Shown: positions 7,006-17,071, counted from the first letter of the stretch. The stretch is 64,000 nt of DNA from Lacrimispora amygdalina (GCF_003432035.1 NZ_QOHO01000045.1:48934-112933); one strand, 5' to 3'. Notes: generated from the letters alone by a model not told the origin. Numbers and translations: made by a program.

Positions 7006-8154
7006 ATGGAATTAAATGACAGCACAATTAAAAAAATACGCTGGCTGATTGTATTTACTGTGGTTGCCGTAGTAGCAGGTATTAATTATAGAAGTTTATT
7101 TGCCCTTCTTGTACGGGCAGTTGCGATTCTTACTCCTTTTTTGTTAGGAGGTGTCATGGCATTTGTTTTAAATGTTCCAATGCGCGCTATAGAAGGGATT
7201 CTGCCGGTAAAAAAAGAGAGTCAGTTTCGCCGTCCCTTAAGCCTGTGCCTGACTTTTTTGTTTGTAATTGGAATTTTACTTCTGGTTATTTTTGTAGTCA
7301 TGCCCCAGTTATTTGATACAGTCTTAAGCCTGCAGTACAGTTTACCTGTTTTTTGGAACGGAGTAAAGGCAGAGGCAGAAAAGCTGTTTTTCCAATATCC
7401 GGAAATAGCAGATTATATTAACAACATCCATATTGACTGGAAATCTTATCTTGAGAAGATTGTGCAATTTTTATCTGTTGGCGCCGGTACTGTATTATCC
7501 TCCACTATATCTGCAGCTTTAAGCATAATAAGCGGAGTAACCACCTTTGCAATTGGTCTTGTGTTTGCAGTTTATATTCTTTTGCAGAAGGAAAATTTAT
7601 CCAGGCAGATGAAAAAACTTATGAAAGCATTTCTTCCTGACCATGCATCTGAGAGAATTTTGGAAATATTAAGTCTCGCCAGCCGTACCTTTTCCAATTT
7701 CCTTGCAGGACAGTGTGTGGAGGCAGTTATACTTGGAAGTATGTTCTTTATCACTTTATCCATATTGCGTCTTCCGTATGCACTTCTCATTGGAGTGCTG
7801 ATCGCGTTTACCGCGCTGGTTCCAATGTTCGGGGCATTCATCGGCTGTGCAATCGGAGCCTTTTTAATGCTGATGGTAAAACCCTTTGATGCTGCCCTGT
7901 TTCTCATCATCTTTTTCGTTCTGCAGCAGATTGAAGGTAATTTAATCTATCCTCATGTGGTGGGGAATTCGGTTGGTCTTCCTGCTATCTGGGTTCTGGT
8001 AGCGGTAACCATAGGCGGCAGTGCCATGGGAATTGTGGGGATGCTGATTTTTATCCCGCTTTGCTCCGTCTTCTATGCTGTTTTAAGAGAAACCGTGAAT
8101 AAAAGAATTTGGGCGAAAGAACGCTTAAAACGCAGAAAAACAGTGAAACAGTAA
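7006..8154 (+). CDS. AI-2E family transporter (UPF0118)
   Basis: A 382-residue polytopic membrane protein with roughly eight hydrophobic helices. The order is typical: paired helices at the N-terminus (16-60), a third helix (75-100), a soluble loop (105-160), then a helical bundle with P-x-F-G-A-F-I-G (about 269-276) and IEGNLIYPHVVG (about 309-320), a family signature. Members include exporters of quorum signals, Na+/H+ antiporters and sporulation protein YtvI; the substrate cannot be read from sequence. AAGAGGAGG precedes the ATG. The gene follows alaX at 12 bases and ends at a strong hairpin. Confidence 0.9.
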   Translation: MELNDSTIKKIRWLIVFTVVAVVAGINYRSLFALLVRAVAILTPFLLGGVMAFVLNVPMRAIEGILPVKKESQFRRPLSLCLTFLFVIGILLLVIFVVMPQLFDTVLSLQYSLPVFWNGVKAEAEKLFFQYPEIADYINNIHIDWKSYLEKIVQFLSVGAGTVLSSTISAALSIISGVTTFAIGLVFAVYILLQKENLSRQMKKLMKAFLPDHASERILEILSLASRTFSNFLAGQCVEAVILGSMFFITLSILRLPYALLIGVLIAFTALVPMFGAFIGCAIGAFLMLMVKPFDAALFLIIFFVLQQIEGNLIYPHVVGNSVGLPAIWVLVAVTIGGSAMGIVGMLIFIPLCSVFYAVLRETVNKRIWAKERLKRRKTVKQ

Positions 8155-8159
8155 GAAAA

Positions 8160-8203
8160 AAGGATATCCGGAAGATGAACACAGTCTTTCGGATATCCTT
8201 TTT
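8160..8203. terminator. Bidirectional terminator between convergent genes
   Basis: A stem of AAGGATATCCG / CGGATATCCTT with further pairs inside is flanked by an A-run on the left and TTTTT on the right. Confidence 0.85.
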
Positions 8204-8207
8204 CCGG

Positions 8208-8462
8208 TTAATCAAGGTCTGCGTGGTAAACCTTATCCGGGGAGTGAATGTCAATGGCACTTAAATTAAACTGATCTTCAAAGATCTGAATCTTGTACTC
8301 AAAGAAAATTTCCTCCGTTTTTTTAGACATGAACACATAAGCTCCCGGTTCCCTGTCTTCAATTTCATCACAGATCTCATCGTAGATTTCCTGTCCGTTC
8401 GCCGGCCCGTTATATCCGGTATTACGTATGGCTTCTTCGATTGCCTGATAGAATTCTTCCAT
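8208..8462 (-). CDS. Small acidic protein of unknown function
   Basis: An 84-residue soluble, acidic protein beginning M-E-E-F-Y-Q-A-I-E-E-A-I. The pattern is one helix, then an acidic helix (EIYDEICDEIED), then alternating strands (AYVFMSKK..EIFFEYKIQIF). This suggests a small alpha/beta fold. The ATG at 8462 was chosen because GAGGT lies about 8 bases upstream; the in-frame ATG at 8531 would overlap the hemB promoter region and lacks a binding site. It is a single gene, convergent with the AI-2E family gene and divergent from hemB. I do not recognise a named family. Confidence 0.65.
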   Translation of the reverse strand: MEEFYQAIEEAIRNTGYNGPANGQEIYDEICDEIEDREPGAYVFMSKKTEEIFFEYKIQIFEDQFNLSAIDIHSPDKVYHADLD

Positions 8463-8538
8463 AATAAAGTACCTCATTTCTGGTTCGTATTGTACATCTG
8501 CTATTATAAGCAATCTTTTCCAATGCCGCAAGAATTAC

Positions 8539-8566
8539 TTGAATCTTATTTGAGAGGGTGTATAAT
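8539..8566 (+). promoter_or_regulatory. Probable sigma-A promoter of hemB
   Basis: TTGAAT (8539-8544) and a perfect TATAAT (8561-8566) with 16 bases between them lie 30 bases before the hemB start. Confidence 0.65.
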
Positions 8567-8595
8567 AGGACAGGAATAAAAGGGAGGTAATGGAA

Positions 8596-9579
8596 ATGGA
8601 TTTATTATTCAGACCTAGAAGACTCAGAACATCTGAATCCTTAAGAAAGATGGTCAGGGAGACCAGAGTATCCAGGCAGTCCCTTGTTTATCCGCTGTTT
8701 GCGGTGGATGGAGAAGGCATAGTAGAAGAGATTCCTTCTATGGAAGGACAGTACCGGTATAGTGTGGACCGGCTTTCTGTTATTCTCGATCAGCTTATGT
8801 CTGCTGGAATTAACAAGGTGATTGTGTTTGGAATACCGGCTTTAAAGGACAGCTGCGGCAGCCAGGCATTTGATGATAATGGGATTGTGCAGCGCACCAT
8901 CCGATACATCAGGGAATTCTATCCCTCTGTTTATATCATAACTGACGTGTGTATGTGCGAATATACATCTCACGGACATTGTGGGATTTTAGATGGAAAG
9001 TATGTGGATAATGACCAGACTCTGGAATACTTAAACCGCATTGCAGTCTCTCATGCAAAAGCGGGTGCTCATATGGTGGCTCCGTCTGATATGATGGATG
9101 GAAGGGTCAGCTCCATAAGGCGGGCTCTTGATGAAGCCGGGTTTGTCAATGTTCCGATTATGGCTTATTCTGCAAAATATGCTTCTGCTTTTTACGGACC
9201 TTTCAGGGAGGCCGCCGGGTCGGCACCTGCCTTCGGGGACCGCAGGAGTTATCAGATGGATTACCATAACAGGAAGGAAGCGTTAAAGGAAGTGGAGCTT
9301 GACGTGGCCGAAGGTGCGGATATCGTAATGGTGAAACCGGCACTTTCCTATCTGGATATCATTCGTGAGGTAGCAGACCGTACAGATGTGCCTGTGGCAG
9401 CTTACAGTGTAAGCGGAGAGTATTCCATGATCAAGGCTGCTGCCAAAGCCGGTTATATGGATGAAGAAAAAACAGTGTGTGAGTCAGCAGTGAGCATCTT
9501 TCGTGCAGGGGCAGACATCCTAATTACGTACTTTGCCATAGATCTTGCCCGTTATATGGATGAAGGAAAAATCGGATAA
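8596..9579 (+). CDS. hemB: Delta-aminolevulinic acid dehydratase (porphobilinogen synthase)
   Basis: Condenses two 5-aminolevulinate molecules to porphobilinogen in tetrapyrrole synthesis. The 327-residue product shows the zinc-binding cysteines [14 protein letters not shown] (about 116-129), the first active-site lysine in [16 protein letters not shown] (about 191-206) and the Schiff-base lysine in [10 protein letters not shown] (about 246-255). GGAGGT at 8583-8588 favours the ATG at 8596 over the one at 8590, which is only one base from the binding site. No other heme or corrin gene is adjacent, so it acts here as a single-gene unit. The cysteine set marks the zinc-dependent type. Confidence 0.97.
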   Translation: MDLLFRPRRLRTSESLRKMVRETRVSRQSLVYPLFAVDGEGIVEEIPSMEGQYRYSVDRLSVILDQLMSAGINKVIVFGIPALKDSCGSQAFDDNGIVQRTIRYIREFYPSVYIITDVCMCEYTSHGHCGILDGKYVDNDQTLEYLNRIAVSHAKAGAHMVAPSDMMDGRVSSIRRALDEAGFVNVPIMAYSAKYASAFYGPFREAAGSAPAFGDRRSYQMDYHNRKEALKEVELDVAEGADIVMVKPALSYLDIIREVADRTDVPVAAYSVSGEYSMIKAAAKAGYMDEEKTVCESAVSIFRAGADILITYFAIDLARYMDEGKIG

Positions 9580-9602
9580 TATATGATATGGGCAGGATGA
9601 GG

Positions 9603-10457
9603 TTACAGCCCCTTCTCCTGCCGTATTCTTTTGATATCATCAAGAAGCAGGGCTGAGACACGAAGACCGCCTCTTCCTGTACCCAAATCAATGTCGGGCT
9701 TGTTAGTCCCGTGAAAGTCAGAGCCGCCGGTAGGAAAGAGCTGGTATTTTTTTGCGAGTTTTTTCAGCTTGCCGCTTTCATATTGATTATTGGAGGAGTG
9801 GTATACCTCCAGACCGTGAAGCCCCAGTTGTTTTAAATAAGAGACCAGTTCTTCCGTTTTTTTGTCTCCCAGGTGATACTGGTAAGGGTGGGCGAGAACG
9901 GGTGAAGCGTTGCAGTCTCCCAGCAGTTTCATGGCGTGTTCCGGTGTGATTTTTTCTTTCCTGGGGCAGTAAGGGCCATGATAGCTTAGATATTTTTTAA
10001 ACGCCTGGTCCATGCTTGTAACATAACCTTTTTCCAGGAGGATACGGGCAAAATGGGCGCGGGTAATGACGGTATCAGGATTTCCGGCCTGTACTTCCAT
10101 GAGCGTGATATCAATACCGGCATTTTGAAACCGGTTTATTATTTCCAGGTTCCTTTTTATGCGGATGTCTTTTAACTTGTCAGTCTCAGCGAGAAACTTT
10201 TTATCAGACAGATCGACATAAAGCCCTAAAATGTGAATTTCCTCATTCAGATAAACGCAGGAGAGCTCAATGCCGGGAATGACTTCCAGAGGCAGATTTT
10301 CTGCTGCTTTCTGTGCTTCGGGGATGCCTTCTATTGTATCGTGGTCTGTAAGCGCAATTGCCGAGAGTCCCTTTTGTGCTGCCAGTTCTACGACTTTGGC
10401 GGGTGAAAAGGTGCCGTCTGAAGCATTTGAATGAACGTGAAGATCGACAAAATTCAT
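9603..10457 (-). CDS. PHP-domain phosphoesterase (YciV/TrpH type)
   Basis: A 284-residue PHP-domain protein. Metal ligands are visible in D-L-H-V-H-S-N-A-S-D-G (5-15), L-T-D-H-D-T (38-43), the Glu of IPGIELSC (about 61-68), H-P (about 190-191) and G-S-D-F-H-G (about 246-251). Related proteins are nucleoside 3',5'-bisphosphate phosphatases and 5'-3' exoribonucleases acting on short RNA (RNase AM). GGAGG lies 7 bases before the ATG. It is convergent with hemB, with only 23 bases between the stops. Confidence 0.88.
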   Translation of the reverse strand: MNFVDLHVHSNASDGTFSPAKVVELAAQKGLSAIALTDHDTIEGIPEAQKAAENLPLEVIPGIELSCVYLNEEIHILGLYVDLSDKKFLAETDKLKDIRIKRNLEIINRFQNAGIDITLMEVQAGNPDTVITRAHFARILLEKGYVTSMDQAFKKYLSYHGPYCPRKEKITPEHAMKLLGDCNASPVLAHPYQYHLGDKKTEELVSYLKQLGLHGLEVYHSSNNQYESGKLKKLAKKYQLFPTGGSDFHGTNKPDIDLGTGRGGLRVSALLLDDIKRIRQEKGL

Positions 10458-10638
10458 AGTAACCTCCGAAATGAAATAGTTTATTAATACTATAGTAACA
10501 TGTTTTTTTAGTTCTGTAAAATGTAGAATTTACGCGAAAAATAATTAAGAAAATTCATAAAAACGTAATAGCATTTCCCACAAAGTATGGTATACTACTC
10601 AGTGTAATGCTACATAATCATGTAAAAAGGTGAAGTAA

Positions 10639-12345
10639 ATGAGTCAGGATGATAACAGACAAAGAAGCGGAGGAAGAACCTATTCTTCCCAGAACGGAAG
10701 CAAAAGAAATACGCCGAATTCAGGCAGAAGGACAAGCCAGTCTTACAGAGGGGGCAGCACCTATCAGCAAAGGCGTGGGAAAAAGAGAAGAAGAGGGCCG
10801 CAGTATGGAATTACGAAGATTCTGCTGGCTGCTGTTTTCGCTGTTGCCTCCGTTATCAGTGTTATGGCTGCTGTTAAGTATATTGGGGGTCATAAGACGA
10901 AGGAGACAGATGTGAATTCCACGACAGTCTCTGAGACCCAGCTGAAAAAAGAGGTACATGTAGAAGGAATTTCAATTACAGGTTTATCAAGGGCTGAGGC
11001 TAAAAAAACCATAGATCAGTCACTTGGCTGGGGGATGAAAGTTATCTACCAGGACGAAACCTATGAACTGAAGAATTTTCTGGACAGTAGAATTGATGCT
11101 CTGCTGGAGGAGATTTACAGCAAAGATGCGAAAGAAGAGTATACCATTGATACCGACGGTCTCGAGGATGACGTAAAGGCTGAGGTAAAAGCTATTGCAG
11201 CAAAGTGGGATGTACCCGCTAAGAATGGTTCTATTTCCGGATTTGATAAAAGCACCGGGAAGTTTGTTTATTCCGGGGAAGAAAAGGGAATTGCCGTTGA
11301 CCAGGACAAGCTGACAGCCGATATTCTTGCGCAGATTAAGGCGAAAAATTATAAGGCTTCTGTAACTGCACAGGTGAATGAAACTGCTCCTAAAATTACG
11401 GAAGAGCAGGCAAAGGCACTGTATAAAGTGATCGGAACCTATACGACTACCACCACCACAAACAGTGACAGGAATAAGAACATCGAGTTAGCTTCCACTG
11501 CACTGAATGGCCTGATTCTGCAGCCGGGAGAAGAATTCTCTTTTAATAAGACAACCGGTGAGCGTTCCTCTGCAAAGGGTTACCGCCCGGCGGGAGCTTA
11601 TTTAAACGGAGTGCTGATTGAAGAACCGGGAGGCGGTGTATGCCAGGTTTCTTCTACACTGTATAATGCAGTTGTTTTTGCAGGACTGACAACCACTGAG
11701 CGCCATGCGCACAGTTATGAACCTTCCTATGTTACTCCTGGTGAGGATGCCATGGTAAGCTTTGGCGGACCGGATATGAAGTTTATCAATAATTCTTCCA
11801 GCGCCATTGCGATCAGAACCAGTTTTGCTGACCGCAAGCTTAAGATTTCCATTGTAGGTATCCCGATACTGGAAGATGGTGTGACATTGTCAATGACCTC
11901 CCAGAAGACAGCGGAGTTAGATGCTCCGGCGCCAATTTATGAAGAGGATCAGACCATGCAGCCGGGAGAGGAAAAAGTCATTAAGCAGGAAACCAAGGGA
12001 AGCCGCTGGGTGACCAATCTGGTGACGAAGAAGAACGGCACTGTGGTAAGCGATGAATTCTTCCATAACAGTACGTACCGCGGCAAGCCGGCCACAATCA
12101 AGCGCAATACATCCGGTGTTGTGGTACCTGCCACAGATCCGTCCGCATCCGTACCGGAGAACAATCAGGGCAATACCCAGACTACGGCGGCAACCGGTAA
12201 TGGTCCGGGAGTGAATGCAGGGGAGACACCCCCCCAGGCACCGGCACAGGAAACCCAGAACACTGCGGCAACCCAGGCGGAGACGGAAGGAACCACAGCT
12301 GACAATACTCAGACTGTGATCCAGCCCAATCCCATGAACCAGTAG
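10639..12345 (+). CDS. VanW family protein, membrane-anchored
   Basis: A 568-residue protein with a basic, Ser/Arg/Gly-rich cytoplasmic start (1-52) and one membrane segment (about 57-80), followed by a long extracytoplasmic part. Residues 90-290 look like the peptidoglycan-binding-type repeats common before VanW. The VanW domain lies at about 295-420 (GEEFSFNKTTGERS, then GGGVCQVSSTLYNA). A G5-like beta segment (about 430-490) and a Thr/Gln/Pro-rich disordered tail follow. VanW proteins occur in vancomycin clusters and widely in clostridia, where a cell-wall role is assumed but unproven. AAAAGGTGA precedes the ATG, and TATACT at 10591-10596 is a candidate -10. A hairpin terminator follows. 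Confidence 0.9.
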   Translation: MSQDDNRQRSGGRTYSSQNGSKRNTPNSGRRTSQSYRGGSTYQQRRGKKRRRGPQYGITKILLAAVFAVASVISVMAAVKYIGGHKTKETDVNSTTVSETQLKKEVHVEGISITGLSRAEAKKTIDQSLGWGMKVIYQDETYELKNFLDSRIDALLEEIYSKDAKEEYTIDTDGLEDDVKAEVKAIAAKWDVPAKNGSISGFDKSTGKFVYSGEEKGIAVDQDKLTADILAQIKAKNYKASVTAQVNETAPKITEEQAKALYKVIGTYTTTTTTNSDRNKNIELASTALNGLILQPGEEFSFNKTTGERSSAKGYRPAGAYLNGVLIEEPGGGVCQVSSTLYNAVVFAGLTTTERHAHSYEPSYVTPGEDAMVSFGGPDMKFINNSSSAIAIRTSFADRKLKISIVGIPILEDGVTLSMTSQKTAELDAPAPIYEEDQTMQPGEEKVIKQETKGSRWVTNLVTKKNGTVVSDEFFHNSTYRGKPATIKRNTSGVVVPATDPSASVPENNQGNTQTTAATGNGPGVNAGETPPQAPAQETQNTAATQAETEGTTADNTQTVIQPNPMNQ

Positions 12346-12356
12346 AATAAGCGTGC

Positions 12357-12407
12357 AAAAAAGACAGTACCAGACGTGTTTTTCCAATCTGATACTGTCT
12401 TTTTTTA
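12357..12407 (+). terminator. Intrinsic terminator after the VanW gene
   Basis: AAAAAAGACAGTA pairs with TACTGTCTTTTTT, with extra AGA/TCT pairs inside, and ends in a T-run. Confidence 0.85.
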
Positions 12408-12448
12408 AATTGTTTTGAAAATAATACTTTATTTTCCAGTTTTAATAT

Positions 12449-12505
12449 TTGCTTTTTGTTGAATAATTGTTATAATAATGTCAGGTCACTTTCCCTTAGG
12501 GGGAA
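12449..12505 (+). promoter_or_regulatory. PFOR promoter with a downstream dyad
   Basis: TTGCTT (12449-12454) and TATAAT (12471-12476), 16 bases apart, form the likely promoter. A small dyad, TTCCC-TTAGG-GGGAA (12491-12505), lies just after the expected transcription start and could be an operator or a 5' RNA hairpin. No known regulator site was matched. Confidence 0.5.
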
Positions 12506-12547
12506 CCAAATTATACAAATATTCACATTTGCAGGAGGAAATCAAGA

Positions 12548-15500
12548 ATGGCAAGAAAAATGAAAACCATGGATGGAAACCATGCAGCAGCACATGCATC
12601 TTATGCATTTACTGATGTAGCGGCAATCTATCCTATCACCCCGTCTTCACCTATGGCAGAAGCTACAGATGAATGGTCTACAGACGGAAGAACCAATATT
12701 TTTGGCCAGACAGTGCACATTACAGAGATGCAGTCTGAGGCAGGTGCCGCAGGTGCGGTTCACGGATCCTTGGCAGCAGGTGCTCTGACTACCACCTATA
12801 CAGCTTCCCAGGGTCTGTTACTTATGATCCCTAATCTTTATAAAATTGCCGGCGAGCAGTTACCTGGCGTAATCAATGTATCTGCACGTGCTGTTGCAAG
12901 CCATGCCTTATCAATCTTTGGTGACCACTCTGATGTATATGCCTGCCGCCAGACCGGCTGTGCAATGTTATGCGAATCCAGCGTACAGGAAGTTATGGAC
13001 TTAACTCCGGTTGCTCATATGGCAGCTCTTGAGGGTAAAGTACCATTTATTAACTTCTTCGATGGTTTCCGTACTTCCCACGAGATTCAGAAGATTGAAA
13101 CATGGGATTATGAAGACTTAAAAGAAATGGTAAATATGGATGCAGTTGATGAGTTCCGCAGTCATGCATTAAATCCAAACCATCCATGTCTGCGAGGTTC
13201 TGCTCAGAACCCTGACATCTTCTTCCAGGCAAGAGAAGCATGCAATCCGTATTATGATGCACTGCCTGCAATTGTTCAGAAATATATGGACAAGGTGAAT
13301 GCAAAGATCGGTACTGATTACAAACTTTTCAATTACTACGGCGCTGCCGATGCAGATCATGTAATTATTTCCATGGGTTCTGTTAATGATACAATTGAAG
13401 AAACCCTTGACTATTTAGTTGCAGCAGGCCACAAGGTTGGTGTGGTAAAAGTACGTCTTTACAGACCATTCAGCGCACAGGCTCTGATCGATGCAATTCC
13501 TGATACAGTTAAAACTATTTCTGTTTTAGACAGAACAAAAGAACCAGGCTCTTTAGGCGAACCATTATACTTGGATGTTGTTGCGGCTTTAAAGGGAACA
13601 AAGTTTGATCAGGTTAAGATCCTTACCGGACGTTATGGTCTTGGTTCCAAAGATACGACTCCGACTCAGATCGTAGCTGTTTACGAGAACAAGACAAAGA
13701 CTCCGTTTACCATCGGTATTGTGGATGACGTGACTCATCTTTCTCTTGAGACAGGTGATGAGATTATCACTACTCCGGAAGGCACATCCAACTGTAAGTT
13801 CTGGGGTCTTGGAGCTGACGGTACAGTAGGTGCTAATAAGAACTCCATTAAGATTATCGGCGATAATACTGATATGTACGCACAGGCTTACTTCGATTAT
13901 GATTCCAAGAAGTCCGGCGGTATTACGATGTCTCACTTACGTTTCGGACATAAGCCGATTAAATCAACCTATTTAATCCGCAGAGCTAATTTCGTAGCAT
14001 GCCACAATCCTTCCTATATCCGTAAGTACAATATGGTTCAGGAACTGGTTGACGGCGGTATATTCTTATTAAACTGCCCATGGGATCAGGAAGGTCTTGA
14101 AAAGCACCTACCTGGACAGGTTAAGAAGTATATTGCTGATCACAACATCAAGTTCTACACCATTGACGGTGTTAAGATCGGTATCGAGACTGGTATGGGT
14201 GCAACCCGTATCAACACCATTCTTCAGTCTGCATTCTTTGAACTGACAGGAATCATTCCTGCAGCAAAAGCAAACGAGCTTATGAAAGCTGCTGCAAAGG
14301 CAACTTACGGCCGTAAGGGTGAAGAGATCGTTCAGAAGAACTGGGCAGCAATTGATGCCGGTGCAAAGGGCGTTGTTAAAATCGAAGTTCCGGAGAGCTG
14401 GAAGAACTGCGAAGACGAAGGCCTTGATTATAAGAAGATCACAGATGGAAGACAGGATGTTGTTGATTTTGTTAACAACGTTCAGACAAAAGTCAACGCT
14501 CAGGACGGTAATTCCTTACCAGTATCTGCATTTGTTGATTATGTTGACGGATCCACACCTTCCGGATCTGCTGCTTACGAGAAACGTGGTATTGCAGTAA
14601 CCATTCCTCAGTGGAAACCGGAGAACTGTATTCAGTGTAACTTCTGTTCTTATGTATGTCCTCATGCTGTTATCCGTCCAATCGCTTTAACAGAGGAAGA
14701 GGCTGCTAAGAAACCTGAGAACATGAAAGTTCTTCCAATGACCGGTATGCCAGGATATCAGTTCGCAATCACTGTATCTGCATTTGACTGTACCGGCTGC
14801 GGTTCCTGTGCTAATGTTTGTCCTGGAAAGAAGGGCGAGAAGGCTCTTACCATGGTTAATATGGAAGCAAACTGTGACGTAACACAGGAAACATTTGAAT
14901 ATGGTCAGACTCTGCCAATCAAGCAGGAAGTTATTGATAAATTCAAAGAAGCTACTGTTAAGGGCAGCCAGTTCAAACAGCCTCTTCTTGAGTACTCAGG
15001 AGCATGTGCAGGCTGCGGCGAGACACCTTATGCAAAATTAATCACACAGTTATTCGGTGATAGAATGTACATTGCAAATGCAACTGGATGTTCTTCTATC
15101 TGGGGTAACTCTTCACCATCTACACCTTACACCGTGAATGCTAAGGGACAGGGTCCTGCATGGGCTAACTCCTTATTCGAGGATAATGCTGAATACGGTT
15201 ATGGTATGCTTTTAGCTCAGAATGCGATCAGAGAAGGATTAAAGAATAAAGTAGAAGAAATCTGCAATTCTGATAAAGCATCTGATGAAGTAAAAGCAGC
15301 ATGCAAAGAATATTTAGACACATTCAATGTCGGTGTTACCAACGGTTCTGCATCTGATAAACTGGTTGCAGCATTAAAGGGAGTTGACTGCGAATTAGCC
15401 AAAGCTGTTGTAAAAGGAAAAGATTTCCTGGGCAAGAAGTCTCAGTGGATCTTCGGCGGTGACGGCTGGGCATATGATATCGGTTTCGGCGGTGTTGACC

Positions 15501-16087
15501 ACGTTCTTGCAAGCGGTAAGGACATCAACATCATGGTATTTGATACAGAGATCTATTCCAATACAGGCGGTCAGTCTTCCAAGGCTACTAAGACTGGTGC
15601 AGTAGCACAGTTCGCAGCTGGCGGAAAAGATACAAAGAAGAAGGATCTTGCAAGCATTGCCATGAGCTATGGTTATGTATATGTAGCACAGATTGCTATG
15701 GGTGCTGATTATAATCAGACTGTTAAGGCAATTGCAGAGGCAGAAGCATATCCGGGACCATCCTTAATTATCGCATACGCTCCATGTATCAGCCATGGTA
15801 TCAAGAAGGGTATGTCAAAGGCACAGACAGAAGAGAAGCTTGCTGTAGAGTGCGGATACTGGAATAACTTCCGTTTCAATCCTGCTGCTGAGAAGAAGTT
15901 CTCCTTAGACAGCAAGGCTCCTGCACTGGAAGGATACCAGGAATTCTTAAAGGGTGAGGTTCGTTACGCATCCTTAGCTATGAAGAATCCTGAAAGAGCA
16001 GCTGAATTATTCGGTAAGAATGAGGAAGATGCAAAAGCAAGATTTGAATATCTGCAGAAACTGGTTACTTTATACGGAAATGAATAA
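12548..16087 (+). CDS. nifJ: Pyruvate:ferredoxin (flavodoxin) oxidoreductase
   Basis: Oxidatively decarboxylates pyruvate with CoA to acetyl-CoA, CO2 and reduced ferredoxin; central in anaerobic energy metabolism. The 1179-residue single-chain form has the thiamine Pyr domain with IYPITPSSPMAE (about 27-38) and the gamma and CoA-binding parts to about 630. A two-cluster ferredoxin domain follows, with CIQCNFCSYVC near 693 and CTGCGSCANVC near 747. The C-terminal thiamine domain carries CAGCGE near 819 (an extra cluster ligand region) and GDGWAYDIG near 970. CAGGAGG precedes the ATG. Codon use is strongly regular, as expected for a highly expressed gene. It is monocistronic. Confidence 0.98.
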   Translation: MARKMKTMDGNHAAAHASYAFTDVAAIYPITPSSPMAEATDEWSTDGRTNIFGQTVHITEMQSEAGAAGAVHGSLAAGALTTTYTASQGLLLMIPNLYKIAGEQLPGVINVSARAVASHALSIFGDHSDVYACRQTGCAMLCESSVQEVMDLTPVAHMAALEGKVPFINFFDGFRTSHEIQKIETWDYEDLKEMVNMDAVDEFRSHALNPNHPCLRGSAQNPDIFFQAREACNPYYDALPAIVQKYMDKVNAKIGTDYKLFNYYGAADADHVIISMGSVNDTIEETLDYLVAAGHKVGVVKVRLYRPFSAQALIDAIPDTVKTISVLDRTKEPGSLGEPLYLDVVAALKGTKFDQVKILTGRYGLGSKDTTPTQIVAVYENKTKTPFTIGIVDDVTHLSLETGDEIITTPEGTSNCKFWGLGADGTVGANKNSIKIIGDNTDMYAQAYFDYDSKKSGGITMSHLRFGHKPIKSTYLIRRANFVACHNPSYIRKYNMVQELVDGGIFLLNCPWDQEGLEKHLPGQVKKYIADHNIKFYTIDGVKIGIETGMGATRINTILQSAFFELTGIIPAAKANELMKAAAKATYGRKGEEIVQKNWAAIDAGAKGVVKIEVPESWKNCEDEGLDYKKITDGRQDVVDFVNNVQTKVNAQDGNSLPVSAFVDYVDGSTPSGSAAYEKRGIAVTIPQWKPENCIQCNFCSYVCPHAVIRPIALTEEEAAKKPENMKVLPMTGMPGYQFAITVSAFDCTGCGSCANVCPGKKGEKALTMVNMEANCDVTQETFEYGQTLPIKQEVIDKFKEATVKGSQFKQPLLEYSGACAGCGETPYAKLITQLFGDRMYIANATGCSSIWGNSSPSTPYTVNAKGQGPAWANSLFEDNAEYGYGMLLAQNAIREGLKNKVEEICNSDKASDEVKAACKEYLDTFNVGVTNGSASDKLVAALKGVDCELAKAVVKGKDFLGKKSQWIFGGDGWAYDIGFGGVDHVLASGKDINIMVFDTEIYSNTGGQSSKATKTGAVAQFAAGGKDTKKKDLASIAMSYGYVYVAQIAMGADYNQTVKAIAEAEAYPGPSLIIAYAPCISHGIKKGMSKAQTEEKLAVECGYWNNFRFNPAAEKKFSLDSKAPALEGYQEFLKGEVRYASLAMKNPERAAELFGKNEEDAKARFEYLQKLVTLYGNE

Positions 16088-16104
16088 TTGAATTACTGAT
16101 TGAA

Positions 16105-16143
16105 AGAAGGTGCGCCCGGTTAATCCTGGCGCACCTTCTTTCT
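16105..16143 (+). terminator. Intrinsic terminator after PFOR
   Basis: AGAAGGTGCGCC pairs perfectly with GGCGCACCTTCT (12 bp), followed by TTCT. Confidence 0.85.
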
Positions 16144-16324
16144 GTAATCTGCTTTTCAATACTAATTATACCTGTTCCATCCCAAATCGATTATTATCAT
16201 TCAATACATATTATTCATAGATTCCGGCATCCTTATAACAAACGGAGGATGATTGATTTCAGACAGGCACTGAGGATTGTTCGCGGAATAAACTTACTAT
16301 ATAACGATAATAAAGAGGAATTAT

Positions 16325-17071
16325 ATGGGAATCATTTATTATATGCAAAATGACACAAAAACAGACCAAAGTCCTGATCCGAATCAGGATACCAGTGAAA
16401 TTTCCGATACGGATGAACACTGGACTTCAGTGATAACTGTATTTCCTAAGCCAATAATACCATGTTACTTCTGCAATAACAGTGAATATGGCCTGGTGAG
16501 GTTTCTGAATGCAGCCATCGGTTACAATCCGTTTCAGATCTTTATTAGTAAACAGCTGGCAGTGAATGGGCTGGATAATGGGGATATGAGCCAATACGGA
16601 AGAGTTTCAGCTAATATGCAGACAGTGACAGTGGAAGACGAAAATGGATATGTTTATATAGAAAAACAGATAGAGGTTCCTGTGGGGCAGGCAATTACAG
16701 TAGCGGTCATCAATTCAGATTCCGGTGTTGATATTATGGAGATTATGGATAGGTACTGCAATGGGGGGATTAACTCAGGATGCTTTCGGGTTTGTAATTT
16801 GTCCATTACCAATCGAAAGGTGAATGTATTCTTAAATGAGGGAGTACTTACATTCTTGGAAGTGGATTATAAGGAGGTTACGGGCTTTAAATACCAGAAA
16901 ACCGGTTTTTATCTGGTTTCAGTAATGAACAGTAATGCCCAAAGCGAAAATGTTCTTCTTTCCTCTAATATTTATATCAGAGGAAATGCCTCTTATACAT
17001 TATATGTCTTTAACTGGAGCAATACAATGAATGCGATTCGGATACTGATTGTTGAAGATAGAAAAAATTAA
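16325..17071 (+). CDS. DUF4397-like two-repeat protein
   Basis: A 248-residue protein with an acidic, polar start (8-37) and two beta-rich halves. Each half begins with a match to the DUF4397 pattern: VRFLNAAIGYNPFQIFI (about 58-74) with a Y-G-R-V-S-A strand, and FRVCNLSITNRKVNVFL (about 153-169). These domains occur in secreted or surface proteins, but no signal peptide is visible here, as for many spore-coat-type proteins. AGAGGA lies 6 bases before the ATG at 16325; an ATG at 16343 is an alternative. The upstream 237 bases hold the PFOR terminator and no clear sigma-A promoter. Function unknown. Confidence 0.6.
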   Translation: MGIIYYMQNDTKTDQSPDPNQDTSEISDTDEHWTSVITVFPKPIIPCYFCNNSEYGLVRFLNAAIGYNPFQIFISKQLAVNGLDNGDMSQYGRVSANMQTVTVEDENGYVYIEKQIEVPVGQAITVAVINSDSGVDIMEIMDRYCNGGINSGCFRVCNLSITNRKVNVFLNEGVLTFLEVDYKEVTGFKYQKTGFYLVSVMNSNAQSENVLLSSNIYIRGNASYTLYVFNWSNTMNAIRILIVEDRKN

